Shown: positions 10,125 through 18,234 of the stretch, piece after piece
How positions within the stretch are numbered: position 1 is the stretch's first letter
Layout of the letters: every line of letters starts with the position of its first letter
Assembly: GCA_031268995.1 (NCBI GenBank)
Contig: JAIRWK010000116.1
Span: 1 to 36,601, forward strand
DNA: 36,601 nt
Direction of reading: 5' to 3'
Source of the DNA: Planctomycetaceae bacterium
GTDB lineage: Bacteria; Planctomycetota; Planctomycetia; Pirellulales; Thermoguttaceae
Made by a program: the position numbers and the translations under genes
The notes under the pieces: model-generated
What the model saw: only the letters and a program-made list of their open reading frames with translations
Told to the model about the DNA's origin: nothing
Databases searched by the model: none

Positions 10125-10187
10125 TCAGGCTTTCCGTTATTCACGCCTACAGCACGATACCGAATTTAACGAATACCATGACGGTGT

Positions 10188-11399
10188 TTACGAGTTCCAA
10201 TTACTTTCAATTACTTCATATACCAAGTCGTTGTTATAGTAATCCATAATCTGCACACCTTGCGGATAATATAGTTTCCCACGACCGTTCCATTTGCCGT
10301 AAAAATAACTTTCAATTTTTCCGGCGTAGTAAAGCACAGAGGTTCCAACGTTCCATGCCTTATTCCACCAATTGAAGCAAAGCAAACTACCAGCAGTATC
10401 GTATTTAATTATATTTTCATTAAATACCTTTACCTCATGTGCCTTTAATTCAGCACGCTTATTTACTGTCATTGTCCAATCACCAATATCGTAAAAATTT
10501 TGCCAGTATATTGTTCCGTTATTACCCCAACTTCCGCCATGCATGGCACTTGCGTTTATGCCTTTCCCAAGGTTTCCACCGCCATCAAGCAACACTATTT
10601 TATTACGAATATCAGACAATTTTAAATGGGTACTTGTTCCCGTATAAACTCTGTCACGATGCCTATTGATTGCCGAATTGACATACTCAAGATAATCATG
10701 GGTATTATCTCCATATTCGTGCTTGATTAATACCAAAACAGTTTCACCCGGATGACCGTCAAGAAACGCCACGATGTTATTGAAAACTTTCTCAATGGTT
10801 ACCGGACCGTTGGGATAAGAGTCATAACAGATGACATGACCATGATGCAATTTACCGTCGGAACCAACACGTAAGTCAAAAAAACGAATGCCGTCTTTCA
10901 ACTGCTGTGTAATATTTTTGCTTTGGTATTGACACCTCGCCATATCCGGAACATCAGCATCTATCACGCCATAAGTAGCTGAATCATGTGTTCCGGGCAT
11001 TGAAATTTTACGAAGATCGGTAGAATCTGCTAAGCGTCGCATCCAATTAGCGGAATCATAACCATTAGGTCTATACCCATAGCTATCTAGCTTTTGTTTT
11101 TCCACATTCACCGCAATAGGCTTAGCGGAAATACCAACTTTATCAACACTTAACATTACTGTACCTTCAGTGCAAATTGCCACTGGTACAATCCATTCTA
11201 ACCCCGAGCCTGTTATTTCTCGCTCAGTGTCAACAGACGCAATTCCTTCGTCTCCTTTGCATATATAGATTTCATCAAAAGACAGTGTATCTACCGCCTC
11301 CTCAAATATAATCTTTATACTGTCTGTACCCGAAGAATCCATTTCACTATCAGCCTTTACAGCCTGAACTTCTCTCAACGCGTTTGAAATTGTAGTCAT
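10188..11399 (-). CDS. PI-PLC X-domain phospholipase-like protein
   Basis: Protein of 403 aa. Residues about 115-400 form a phosphatidylinositol-specific phospholipase C X-domain TIM barrel: KISMPGTHDSATYG with the first catalytic His (H138), GIRFFDLRV (170-178), then LHHGHV with the second catalytic His among H185-H188, and FLDGHPGETVLVLIKHEY. These enzymes cleave phosphoinositides or GPI-type lipids by general acid-base catalysis. Residues 1-105 are an uncharacterised, beta-rich region. No signal peptide is visible (MTTISNALREVQAVKADSE), which is odd for an enzyme usually secreted, so the substrate and location are uncertain. AAGGA lies a few bases upstream of the ATG. A palindrome lies 54 nt upstream. 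Confidence 0.85.
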   Translation of the reverse strand: MTTISNALREVQAVKADSEMDSSGTDSIKIIFEEAVDTLSFDEIYICKGDEGIASVDTEREITGSGLEWIVPVAICTEGTVMLSVDKVGISAKPIAVNVEKQKLDSYGYRPNGYDSANWMRRLADSTDLRKISMPGTHDSATYGVIDADVPDMARCQYQSKNITQQLKDGIRFFDLRVGSDGKLHHGHVICYDSYPNGPVTIEKVFNNIVAFLDGHPGETVLVLIKHEYGDNTHDYLEYVNSAINRHRDRVYTGTSTHLKLSDIRNKIVLLDGGGNLGKGINASAMHGGSWGNNGTIYWQNFYDIGDWTMTVNKRAELKAHEVKVFNENIIKYDTAGSLLCFNWWNKAWNVGTSVLYYAGKIESYFYGKWNGRGKLYYPQGVQIMDYYNNDLVYEVIESNWNS

Positions 11400-11452
11400 T
11401 TTTAATCCTTTTCGAATTAATTGTTAAAACTAATTTATCCAAATAAACACTA

Positions 11453-11478
11453 TTTGGACAAACACTATTTTGTCCAAA
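11453..11478. promoter_or_regulatory. 10-bp palindrome upstream of the PI-PLC gene
   Basis: TTTGGACAAA and TTTGTCCAAA form a perfect 10-bp inverted repeat around a 6-nt centre. Related words (TTATCCAAATAAACAC, CATTCGGACAAG) flank it. It lies 54-79 nt upstream of the PI-PLC start codon and could be an operator or a 5' UTR hairpin; no regulator gene is adjacent. Confidence 0.5.
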
Positions 11479-11788
11479 AGACACTCATTCGGACAAGATA
11501 CCGTTGATGGATATGCTCTATGTTAAGAGAAATTATCACTTGCTCGCCAATGCCCCATACAAGAGGAGACAAACTTGTAATTTCCAACAGCGGAACGTGT
11601 AAATCAAACAACTATACGGCAATAATATTTGCCCGTTTTAGTATTAACAATAATTTTATTACTGAACCTTTGTAAAATTGCGTCTGAATCCTTAAAATAT
11701 AAGATTCAAACTGGTATTAAAATTGACTAAAAAAATATTTTTTTGGGTTGCTTTGAGTGGGCAATAACCACTTTCCACTGATTTCTGT

Positions 11789-11880
11789 TATACCATAACA
11801 AGTATGGTTGATAGGCTTAACTGCTTCACATTGTTGCGATTACGTGTTCAACTTTCGGAAATTTAAACAGGTCGAATATA
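11789..11880 (+). repeat. Dispersed element, decayed forward copy
   Basis: ATACCATAACAAGTATGGTT, then TGATAGGCTTAACTGCTTCA and CATTGTTGCGATTACGTGTT follow the element's order, but the TCGCCCTTGAACAA part is deleted and the end is eroded. Confidence 0.75.
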
Positions 11881-12045
11881 AAAGTACGGGAAAGTTTACG
11901 TTCATCGTCGCAACTTGAAGTCGAAATTTCCGGCTTCAAGTTTTTCACTCGCTCACTGAGCAAATACCACAAACATGGCAATCAAAAGTTTCGTGTTATT
12001 GAATCAGTCAAAAAATTTGACCGTTTCACTTCTTTGTACTTTTCG

Positions 12046-12334
12046 TTACCGTAACATGTACAAGCCTTTTTCTGTAAAGGCAGCTGGTAGAACCGTTGAA
12101 TGTTTCTGACGATTGAACCGGTCAAAATTTTTGACCAGTTCGTATTTTTCTTTTTGAGTTATAGTAACAAATATATCCAATCGGAAATTTTTCAGGATTG
12201 TTTTTGACTGCTTGATTTATTTCTTTGGTTGTTATTCCGTACAACTCCGCTACATCACTATCAAGTATCACGCTTTGATCTCGTATCGTAATTATCTTTT
12301 CTTCAACCCGATTGAATTTCACAATGTCAGACAT
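12046..12334 (-). pseudogene. Frameshifted ORF6N-domain protein
   Basis: The intact frame from 12334 reads ITIRDQSVILDSDVAELYGI and VNQAVKNNPEKFP-type ORF6N sequence, then goes off-frame at GYI and stops at 12122. Moving one frame at about 12167-12173 restores the rest of the family pattern: a TQKEKYELVKNFDRFN stretch followed by LPAAFTEKGLYML, ending at a stop at 12046. ORF6N is a DNA-binding domain mostly found in phage and mobile-element proteins. The part after LYML is also lost, so this is a decayed relic; a sequencing error could explain the shift but not the short C-terminus. Confidence 0.75.
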
Positions 12335-12344
12335 TTTCGTTTAC

Positions 12345-12393
12345 ATTTTTTAACGCGAAAAACACGAATGTTACGCGAATTTTTGCGAATGTA
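12345..12393. repeat. GCGAA-rich short repeat, copy 2
   Basis: Matches 9924-9975 in word order (TTTTTAACGCGAAA, ACGAATGTTACGCGAA, GCGAAT). It begins 11 nt upstream of the ORF6N relic's start codon. Confidence 0.65.
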
Positions 12394-12527
12394 TTAGTTT
12401 TCTACAATGTTGTTTGTGAAAAATTTGCGTATTATTTACGTACTTCGCGTTGAAAAATACCTCCTGCATTCCCAACTCGTTTATTTTTTGTGTTATTGAA
12501 GAAATTCGTGTCGGTTCTGTCAAAAGT

Positions 12528-12600
12528 TGCGGGAGTATAGCGGTTTTTTGGAAAGCGCACAATAGCAATTTCGTGTGTATGGGGATATTTTCTTGAAATT
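12528..12600. repeat. Short dispersed repeat, copy 2 (matches 8431-8505)
   Basis: TGCGGGAGTATAGCGG, T-run, then GCACAATAGCAATTTC and GATATTTTCTTGAAAT, the same order as at 8431-8505. Confidence 0.65.
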
Positions 12601-12771
12601 TTCTGCATTTTCTGGTTGTTTCTTTTTGGAGGGAAAGATTATTTGAAAACAATGGACAATTAGGGCAAAATAGGGAGTTTAATTTTTTCAATATTACCAA
12701 AAAAGTGAAATGAAAATGAGTGATAATTCTGTACAAAATTGAAAAAAATTACGAATATTTAAAGATTCCGG

Positions 12772-12800
12772 TTGACACCAAATCTTGAATGATGTAGACT
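12772..12800 (+). promoter_or_regulatory. Putative sigma-70-type promoter before the DUF1559 gene
   Basis: TTGACA (12772-12777), a 17-nt spacer and TAGACT (12795-12800, four of six bases of TATAAT). It lies about 200 nt upstream of the ATG at 13002, leaving a long leader. Prediction from sequence only. Confidence 0.4.
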
Positions 12801-13001
12801 GGTCGCGCTAATTGGGCGTGTTTTTTGCCATGATGTTGTGGCGGACGTTTAAAACTGTCTCGACTAAAATTTCGTCAATTGTTGCTTGTTTGCCTATTGG
12901 AAAGTAGCCAATGGTGAGCATAAACATGAATCGAGAAATTTAATAGCATGAGCAGACACAATTACATCAATGAAACCTTATACAAATTAAGGAGGAAAAA
13001 G

Positions 13002-14268
13002 ATGAAAAAATTTATGAGAAACAATTTGAGAAATTCTCAGAAAACTTCGCCAGATTACCAAATGTTAAAATGGGTAACTGAGTTAAGTGGGGGGGGGGGG
13101 GGCTAGATGGATTAAAGAGCTAAAAAAGAACAATGGAAAAATTTCACTTTCCGAAAGTTGTTCAAAAAACTTTTTTTCTACTTTTCGTTCTTCCCTGTTC
13201 GGCTTTACGTTAGTCGAACTTCTTGTGGTTATTGCAATTATCGGCTTGTTGATTGCTATTTTGTTGCCGGCTATTCAAGCAGCTCGTGCGGCGGCAAGTC
13301 GAATGCAGTGTGCCAATAACATGAAGCAACTCGGATTAGCATTGCACAACTACCACGACGCACAAGAACTATTTCCCACTTCGTGTACGGACGCATTCAA
13401 CAATCATAGCAATAATCGTCCGGGTTTTGCTTGGTCTTATGCTGTGCAATTGCTTCCGTTTATGGAACAAGAAGCATTGCACAACAAGGCAAGTGCAGAG
13501 TTTGCTCTCCGTGATGGTGTGAAATCCACAGACACGGCTAATACGTTTATCGGGACTCTTAAATGTCCTTCAAGCGATATTGAAGTAATTGGTACCAGTT
13601 CAAAAAAAGGAATCAGTTATATGGTTTGCGATGGCGATTACAGCTATCGTTACATCAATAACGGTCTTGAACACGCACGCGGAGCTATTGCGTATCGCGG
13701 TCATACCGATATGAACGGAATTACGGACGGCACAAGTAATACGATTTTTATAAGCGAACGTTGTATTGCGCAAGTGTATAACAACGCCAATTATCGTATT
13801 GCCAAAGAAAGCGTTGTGATTGATACCTCCGCAGTGCCGACAAGTGCCAGTACCGGCGGCAGTACTTTCACAGGTGCTGTTCCTAACAATTGTACCACGT
13901 CAATTTCCGGAGAAAATTACACCGCGAATACTGTGGCAAATAATGACGGAGCAAATGGTTTTCCTTGGACAAGCGGTTTTACCATTTCAACCCATTTCAA
14001 TACGATTTTGCCGCCTAATTCTTCTTCGTGTGTTTCGGCAAGTGATATTGCAAATCCTATGATTCAACCGCCTACGAGTTATCATTCGGGCGGTGTCAAT
14101 GGGGCGTTGTGCGATGGGAGTGTTCGGTTCATTAGCGATGCAATTAATTATCAGACAAGCGGAGTTACTTCCGCTGCCGCAAGACCTAAACTCTCCGGCA
14201 TGTCTGATTTTGGCGTGTGGGGTGCATTGGGAACCCGCTCCGGCGATGAACCCGTAGCAGTACCGTAA
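13002..14268 (+). CDS. DUF1559 pseudopilin-like protein with a G14 frame switch near its start
   Basis: The best start is ATG 13002, 6 nt after a strong AAGGAGG site. From there translation reads 29 codons, enters a run of 14 G and hits TAG at 13104. The prepilin domain ([14 protein letters not shown] near 13201) lies in another frame, whose upstream stop TAA is at 13084, so its only start in that frame is a GTG at 13087 with no ribosome site. With 13 or 16 G the ATG frame joins the domain and gives about 421 aa. The domain has the prepilin hydrophobic helix, the [18 protein letters not shown] segment and the C-terminal H-x9-DG motif ([12 protein letters not shown]). DUF1559 proteins are abundant, presumed surface or filament-associated planctomycetal proteins. 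The predicted leader is unusually long for a prepilin. Confidence 0.82.
13089..13102 (+). repeat. G14 homopolymer at the DUF1559 start
   Basis: Fourteen consecutive G directly after codon 29 of the reading frame opened by the ribosome site at 12989-12995. The gene is one base out of frame in this copy. Confidence 0.95.
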
Positions 14269-14413
14269 ATTTGTTTATTCCATTTCAAAACTGCTCACAT
14301 TTTGGATTTCTGCGGCTACTCATTTTGCCTATCGAAAAAATGGCATTTGTGTTTTTGGATTGCCGAAATCCATAGTCGAGCAGCATACAATTTTTTATGA
14401 AAGGATCATTATT

Positions 14414-15618
14414 ATGAAGATCACAAGACAAGGATTCACGTTGGTTGAGCTTTTGGTGGTGATTGCAATCATTGGTGTTTTGATTGCGTTGTTGTTACCG
14501 GCAGTTCAAGCGGCGAGGGAAGCGGCACGGCGAATGCAATGTGCCAATAACCTCAAACAAATGGGAATTGCGATTCACAATTTTCATTCGGCAAATAAAC
14601 GGTTGCCCGGAGCTATAGAAGACCCGATATGGATGAGTTACAGCAACCAGATTTCGGGCTATAAAGAAGCAAATATATACTCGGGAACGGCTTTGCTACT
14701 TCCATTTATGGAACAGCAAGGGCTTTACGACGCAATTATTGCTCGGTTGAACGAGACCATTGCTAATAGCGCAATTCGCCCGTTTCCGTCCGCTGTTGAT
14801 TATCTCTCGACAACATCACGAACCGAGACGGCATTTGAAACAGGTGAAGGAAATATGGTCAATGATTTCCCCAATAGTCCGTTTGCGGTACAGTTGGCAA
14901 ATTTTCGTTGTCCATCTGAAAATTCCACTAAATTCAGCAACGGGAGAAGATGGGGACACACCAATTACGCGTGGAATTACGGCGATATTCCAGAATGGAC
15001 TAATTCAGAGCGTCCTCTTGGTTATCGGGGTATTTGGCTTTTTGCGCGAAACGGTAGGACGTTAAGTTTTTCGCGTATTGGTGATGGTACAAGTAACACG
15101 CTTTTATTTGCTGAAATGGCGGTTTCCGCATCGTACAACGATAACAAAGTCCGTTCGGGAATCGTGTATAACACATCAGTTACACGTAGTAGCGTTCCTT
15201 CCTCGTGTGCGGCAGAACGGGGCAACGGCGGAACATTTGTCAGCAGCGGTACGCGCAGTATCAAAGGTTGGTCGTGGGGAGACGGACGGAAACAAAATGC
15301 CGTCAAACTATTCTTCCACCTAATCAGCCGTCATGCGCTGACGCTTCAACAGGAACAGGTGATGGTGGTTATACCTTCTCTGTTTTTCGGTCAAATTTTT
15401 TGACGGCAAGCAGTTATCATTCTGGCGGTGTGAATATTGTACTTGTTGACGGTGGTGTTCGGTTCATTGCGGAAACAATCGGATGCGGAAACATCACGCA
15501 ACTTCCCGGACGGCCCGCGTACACAGGCTACTGGTACGAATACACCGGTCCATCCACTTATGGACCTTGGGGTGCGCTCGGCACAATTCGCGGCGGTGAT
15601 ACGACGGAGATTCCGTAA
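14414..15618 (+). pseudogene. Second DUF1559 protein with an internal frameshift
   Basis: Starts at ATG 14414 with AAAGGA about 9 nt upstream and reads [18 protein letters not shown], a standard short prepilin leader, then the [19 protein letters not shown] segment typical of DUF1559. The frame is lost near 15304-15310 and would stop at 15403. One frame over, the remaining family pattern resumes ([33 protein letters not shown] with H-x9-DG, WGALGTIRGGD) to a stop at 15618. One missing base explains the shift, and it is not in a homopolymer, so this looks like true decay or a read error rather than a switch. It would otherwise be about 400 aa, paralogous to the gene before it. Confidence 0.8.
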
Positions 15619-15678
15619 CACGCCGAAGCTGTAAGTTGTCAGCGGCGGTTGCTTGACTTTGGGCAACCGTCGCAATTT

Positions 15679-15782
15679 ATACCGTAGCCGGTATGGGCGG
15701 TAGGCTTCGCCCATGAACAACCGCTTCGCGATGCCACGCTTGTGTGTCCAGCTTCGGGGATTTCAAAACAGCTTGAGTATAG
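15679..15782 (+). repeat. Dispersed ~100-bp element, forward copy
   Basis: TATACCGTAGCC... to ...AACAGCTTGAGTATAG, complete with both hairpins. Lies just after the second DUF1559 gene. Confidence 0.93.
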
Positions 15783-15954
15783 AATATTTTTTGTGCTGTC
15801 CCTTTTGTCCTTAACGTATCTATTGTCCCTACTTACCACTAACCAATTAAATTTCATTTTTAACAAATATACACTACTCGTACTGTGAATTTCAGTAATT
15901 CAAAAGCATAAAATGCGGCGGTTGCCGAATTTAACGTGCGAACGGTTTAAAACC

Positions 15955-16404
15955 ATGAATATAAGAAAACTAATAATATTTCCGATGTTTTTCGTTTTTG
16001 TCGTTGCTGGTTGCGGCGGTCAAAGTACGAATGTAACAGAATTTACCGTTACGCTTGACGGTCAACCTTTGGAAGGTGCTAACATTGGGTTGATTCCCAA
16101 AAGCAGCGATGGAGCTGCTGCGTTTGGTACAACAGATTCCTCTGGAAAATGCCAAACTCAAACACTTTCAGGACGTGCTAACGGTGGGACTGTTGCGGGA
16201 GAATATGTTGTTACAGTCTCAAAATTGCAAGAAAAACCAACCGGACAAAATGTTACAAATATTGACACCGGCGCGGTTAGTCCCGAAACAGAAAACGTTG
16301 AATCGTTGCCGTTAATTTACGTCAACGAAACAACAACACCATTTGCCTTTGAAGTCAAAACGGGCAAAAATTCCTTTTCGCTTGAACTAAAATCTAACCC
16401 ATAG
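15955..16404 (+). CDS. Small transthyretin-like lipoprotein
   Basis: Protein of 149 aa from ATG 15955 (MNIRKLI); the longer open frame from 15913 adds an unlikely basic lead. Residues 1-19 are a signal peptide ending in the lipobox VAGC, so Cys19-20 should be lipidated and the protein anchored at the cell envelope. The rest has the pattern FTVTLDGQPLEGANIGLIPK ... GTTDSSGKCQT ... GEYVVTVSK, a transthyretin/carboxypeptidase-regulatory-like beta sandwich. Small lipoproteins of this type commonly sit next to DUF1559 genes in planctomycetes, as here; joint function is not shown. A strong hairpin follows the stop codon. Confidence 0.82.
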   Translation: MNIRKLIIFPMFFVFVVAGCGGQSTNVTEFTVTLDGQPLEGANIGLIPKSSDGAAAFGTTDSSGKCQTQTLSGRANGGTVAGEYVVTVSKLQEKPTGQNVTNIDTGAVSPETENVESLPLIYVNETTTPFAFEVKTGKNSFSLELKSNP

Positions 16405-16406
16405 TC

Positions 16407-16483
16407 ATGGTAATCACCGCAAAGGTGAAAAAGAATACACGAAAAACCTTCGTGCGCTTTTTCGTCTTTGCAGTGATTACCAT
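16407..16483. terminator. Long hairpin after the lipoprotein gene
   Basis: The arm 16407-16433 (ATGGTAATCACCGCAAAG...) pairs with 16457-16483 at 24 of 27 positions, and a nested CACGAA/TTCGTG stem lies inside. It starts 3 nt after the stop codon. It may terminate transcription, although no clean T-run follows; a small mobile hairpin element is an alternative. Confidence 0.6.
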
Positions 16484-16514
16484 TATTGACCATTTTAAAA
16501 AGTGTGTTAGGATA

Positions 16515-16564
16515 TGTCGAAATTGGCATGGGCGAAGCCTACCGTTTGTGCCGGCTTCGATATA
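16515..16564 (-). repeat. Dispersed element, partial reverse copy
   Basis: GGCATGGGCGAAGCCTACCG and GCCGGCTTCGATATAAA correspond to one end of the element; the remainder is missing or worn away. It lies about 35 nt before the next start codon. Confidence 0.6.
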
Positions 16565-16597
16565 AAATTGAAACTTTAACAATACTGTTATGTTAAT

Positions 16598-17908
16598 ATG
16601 ACGAAAAAACTTTTTTCACGGCGTGATGTTATCAAAGCGGCATCGGTTGCTGTTGCCTTGTCGCCGTTTTCACCAATGGTTTTGCCTGCTCAAGTGGTTG
16701 GGCGTAATGATGAAGTTGCTCCTAGTAATAAGATTACGCTTGGCATAATTGGTGCCGGTGGTCGCGGGCGGCATGACTTGCGGCGGTTTCTTTCGCAACC
16801 GGATGTCAAATTTCTTGCCATCGCTGATGTACAACGCGAAAGACGCAACTTGTGTAAAAACCGGAACGAGAAAGAATTTGGGATCAAGGAATGTGCGTTG
16901 TACCGTGATTTTCGGGATTTGCTTGCGCGCAAAGACATTGACGCGGTGCTTGTTGCGACTGGTGATCGTTGGCATGCGCATGCCTCAATTTACGCAGCTC
17001 AAGCGGGCAAAGATGTTTATTCAGAAAAGCCTTGTGCGATTACGGTTGATCTTTGTCGGCAACTTGCGAGCGCGATGAAACGCTACGGTACAATATTTCA
17101 AGGCGGTACCCAACGCCGAAGTCTCGGAAATTTCAAAACTGCCGTCGATCTCGCGAAAAGCGGGAAACTCGGTCAACTTAAAGAAGTTCATGCGGCTATA
17201 TACAACTTGGAAGTTATTTACGATTGGTTGCCCGCTCAACCGTTGCCCAATCCTGACGAAATTGATTGGGATCTTTGGCTTGGTCCGTCGCCGTGGCGTC
17301 CTTACAACTCGGAGTATGTAAGCAGAGGACGTTGGCGGGCGCATTATGATTTTGATTCCGGTTCAAAGTTTCATGATTGGGGTGCGCACACGGTGGATTT
17401 ATGTCAATGGGCAGTTGGTGCGGACGGTTCTGCGCCGGTGAAATATTGGTCGGAAGGTAAAAATGTGTATGGGGTTTATGAGAATGGTGTTAAACTTGTC
17501 GCGCGTCCTCCGAATGGTTGGATGGGGCTTGGCAATTGCGCGGTACGTTTTGAGGGAGACGAAGGTTGGATTGAGACTGGAGATAGTGGTCGGATTGCCG
17601 TTTCGCCTGATTCATTGCGAAGTGAGCTTGCCAAAGATTTTGGTCTTTACGGCAGGAGAAATGACGGTACTCACGGCGAAGACCCCGAAACACACATTCG
17701 TAACTTCCTAGACTGCGTTAAAACACGAGAACAACCCGTATGCAACGCCGATATTGTGTGCAGTACGCATATTGCGTGTCATGTGGCTGCAATGTCGTGG
17801 TTGTTGAAACGTGAATTGGTGTTCGATCCTCAAACAGACAATTTCCCAAACGACGACCAAGCAAATCGGTTAAAAACTCGATCATGGCGTGAACCTTGGA
17901 TCGTGTGA
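16598..17908 (+). CDS. Tat-exported Gfo/Idh/MocA oxidoreductase
   Basis: Protein of 436 aa. An N-terminal Tat signal (FSRRDVIKAASVAVALS, twin Arg at 8-9) indicates folded export with bound cofactor. The Rossmann motif GIIGAGGRGRHD (49-60) binds NAD(P), and EKP at 143-145 carries the conserved lysine of this family. The C-terminal half has DWGAHTVDLCQWA near 258-270, typical of planctomycetal members that oxidise sugars. Upstream is a partial dispersed repeat; downstream is the HEAT-DUF1080 gene. Proteins with this domain partner with 3-keto-disaccharide hydrolases in some glycoside pathways, but its substrate here is unknown. Confidence 0.88.
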   Translation: MTKKLFSRRDVIKAASVAVALSPFSPMVLPAQVVGRNDEVAPSNKITLGIIGAGGRGRHDLRRFLSQPDVKFLAIADVQRERRNLCKNRNEKEFGIKECALYRDFRDLLARKDIDAVLVATGDRWHAHASIYAAQAGKDVYSEKPCAITVDLCRQLASAMKRYGTIFQGGTQRRSLGNFKTAVDLAKSGKLGQLKEVHAAIYNLEVIYDWLPAQPLPNPDEIDWDLWLGPSPWRPYNSEYVSRGRWRAHYDFDSGSKFHDWGAHTVDLCQWAVGADGSAPVKYWSEGKNVYGVYENGVKLVARPPNGWMGLGNCAVRFEGDEGWIETGDSGRIAVSPDSLRSELAKDFGLYGRRNDGTHGEDPETHIRNFLDCVKTREQPVCNADIVCSTHIACHVAAMSWLLKRELVFDPQTDNFPNDDQANRLKTRSWREPWIV

Positions 17909-18234
17909 ATCCTAAAAGTGGTCGATTGTCGTTTAGTGTCTGACTGGAACAAAAAGGACGGCGTTTCATCGCCGTCACAATTTTGAGGGCAAATTTGGAT
18001 ACTGTCCCTTTTGCCCTTAATGTCCTTTTTGTTCCTATACTGAAGCTGTTTTAAAATTCCTGAAGCTGCGGTAAACCTGCAACGCAGAGCATTAGGTAAA
18101 CGCAACAACGAGAAGCGGTTGTTCAAGGGCGAAGCCTATCGCCCTACCGGCTACGGTATAATTCCCCTACCCTGCTCTCCGCCCCAATTAGGCGGCGGCA
18201 TTTACTAAAAAACTTTAACTTAAAAAAATTAAAA
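17909..18234. other. Intergenic gap between Gfo/Idh/MocA and HEAT-DUF1080 genes
   Basis: Contains a GTCCC-rich stretch at about 17996-18036 (ACTGTCCCTTTTGCCCTTAA and following) and a long-form reverse copy of the dispersed element at 18036-18160. No gene seen. Confidence 0.7.
18036..18160 (-). repeat. Dispersed element, long-form reverse copy
   Basis: TATACTGAAGCTGTTTTAAA to GGCTACGGTATA, with the extra segment GGTAAACCTGCAACGCAGAG that distinguishes the ~125-bp form. Confidence 0.92.

Larger units (their letters stand above)
11400..12045. other. Intergenic region without a recognisable gene
   Basis: Contains the upstream region of the PI-PLC gene with a palindrome at 11453-11478 and a worn copy of the dispersed element at 11789-11880. 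The rest is AT-rich; 11880-12045 may hold further decayed ORF6N-related sequence, since a GGTCAAA...TTTTGAC word near 12008-12023 resembles one inside the ORF6N remnant. No intact coding region seen. Confidence 0.6.
12335..13001. other. Intergenic region upstream of the G14-switched DUF1559 gene
   Basis: Holds the second copies of two short dispersed repeats (12345-12393 and 12528-12600), a plausible promoter (12772-12800), a small hairpin ATTGG-7-CCAAT near 12894-12910, and the ribosome binding site at 12989-12995. A 121-codon minus-strand open frame here overlaps the repeats and has no recognisable family features, so I do not call it a gene. Confidence 0.6.

Noticed and set aside
12371-12736. 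Minus-strand 121-codon open frame
   Set aside because: It overlaps two dispersed short repeats, has no family features and no ribosome site.
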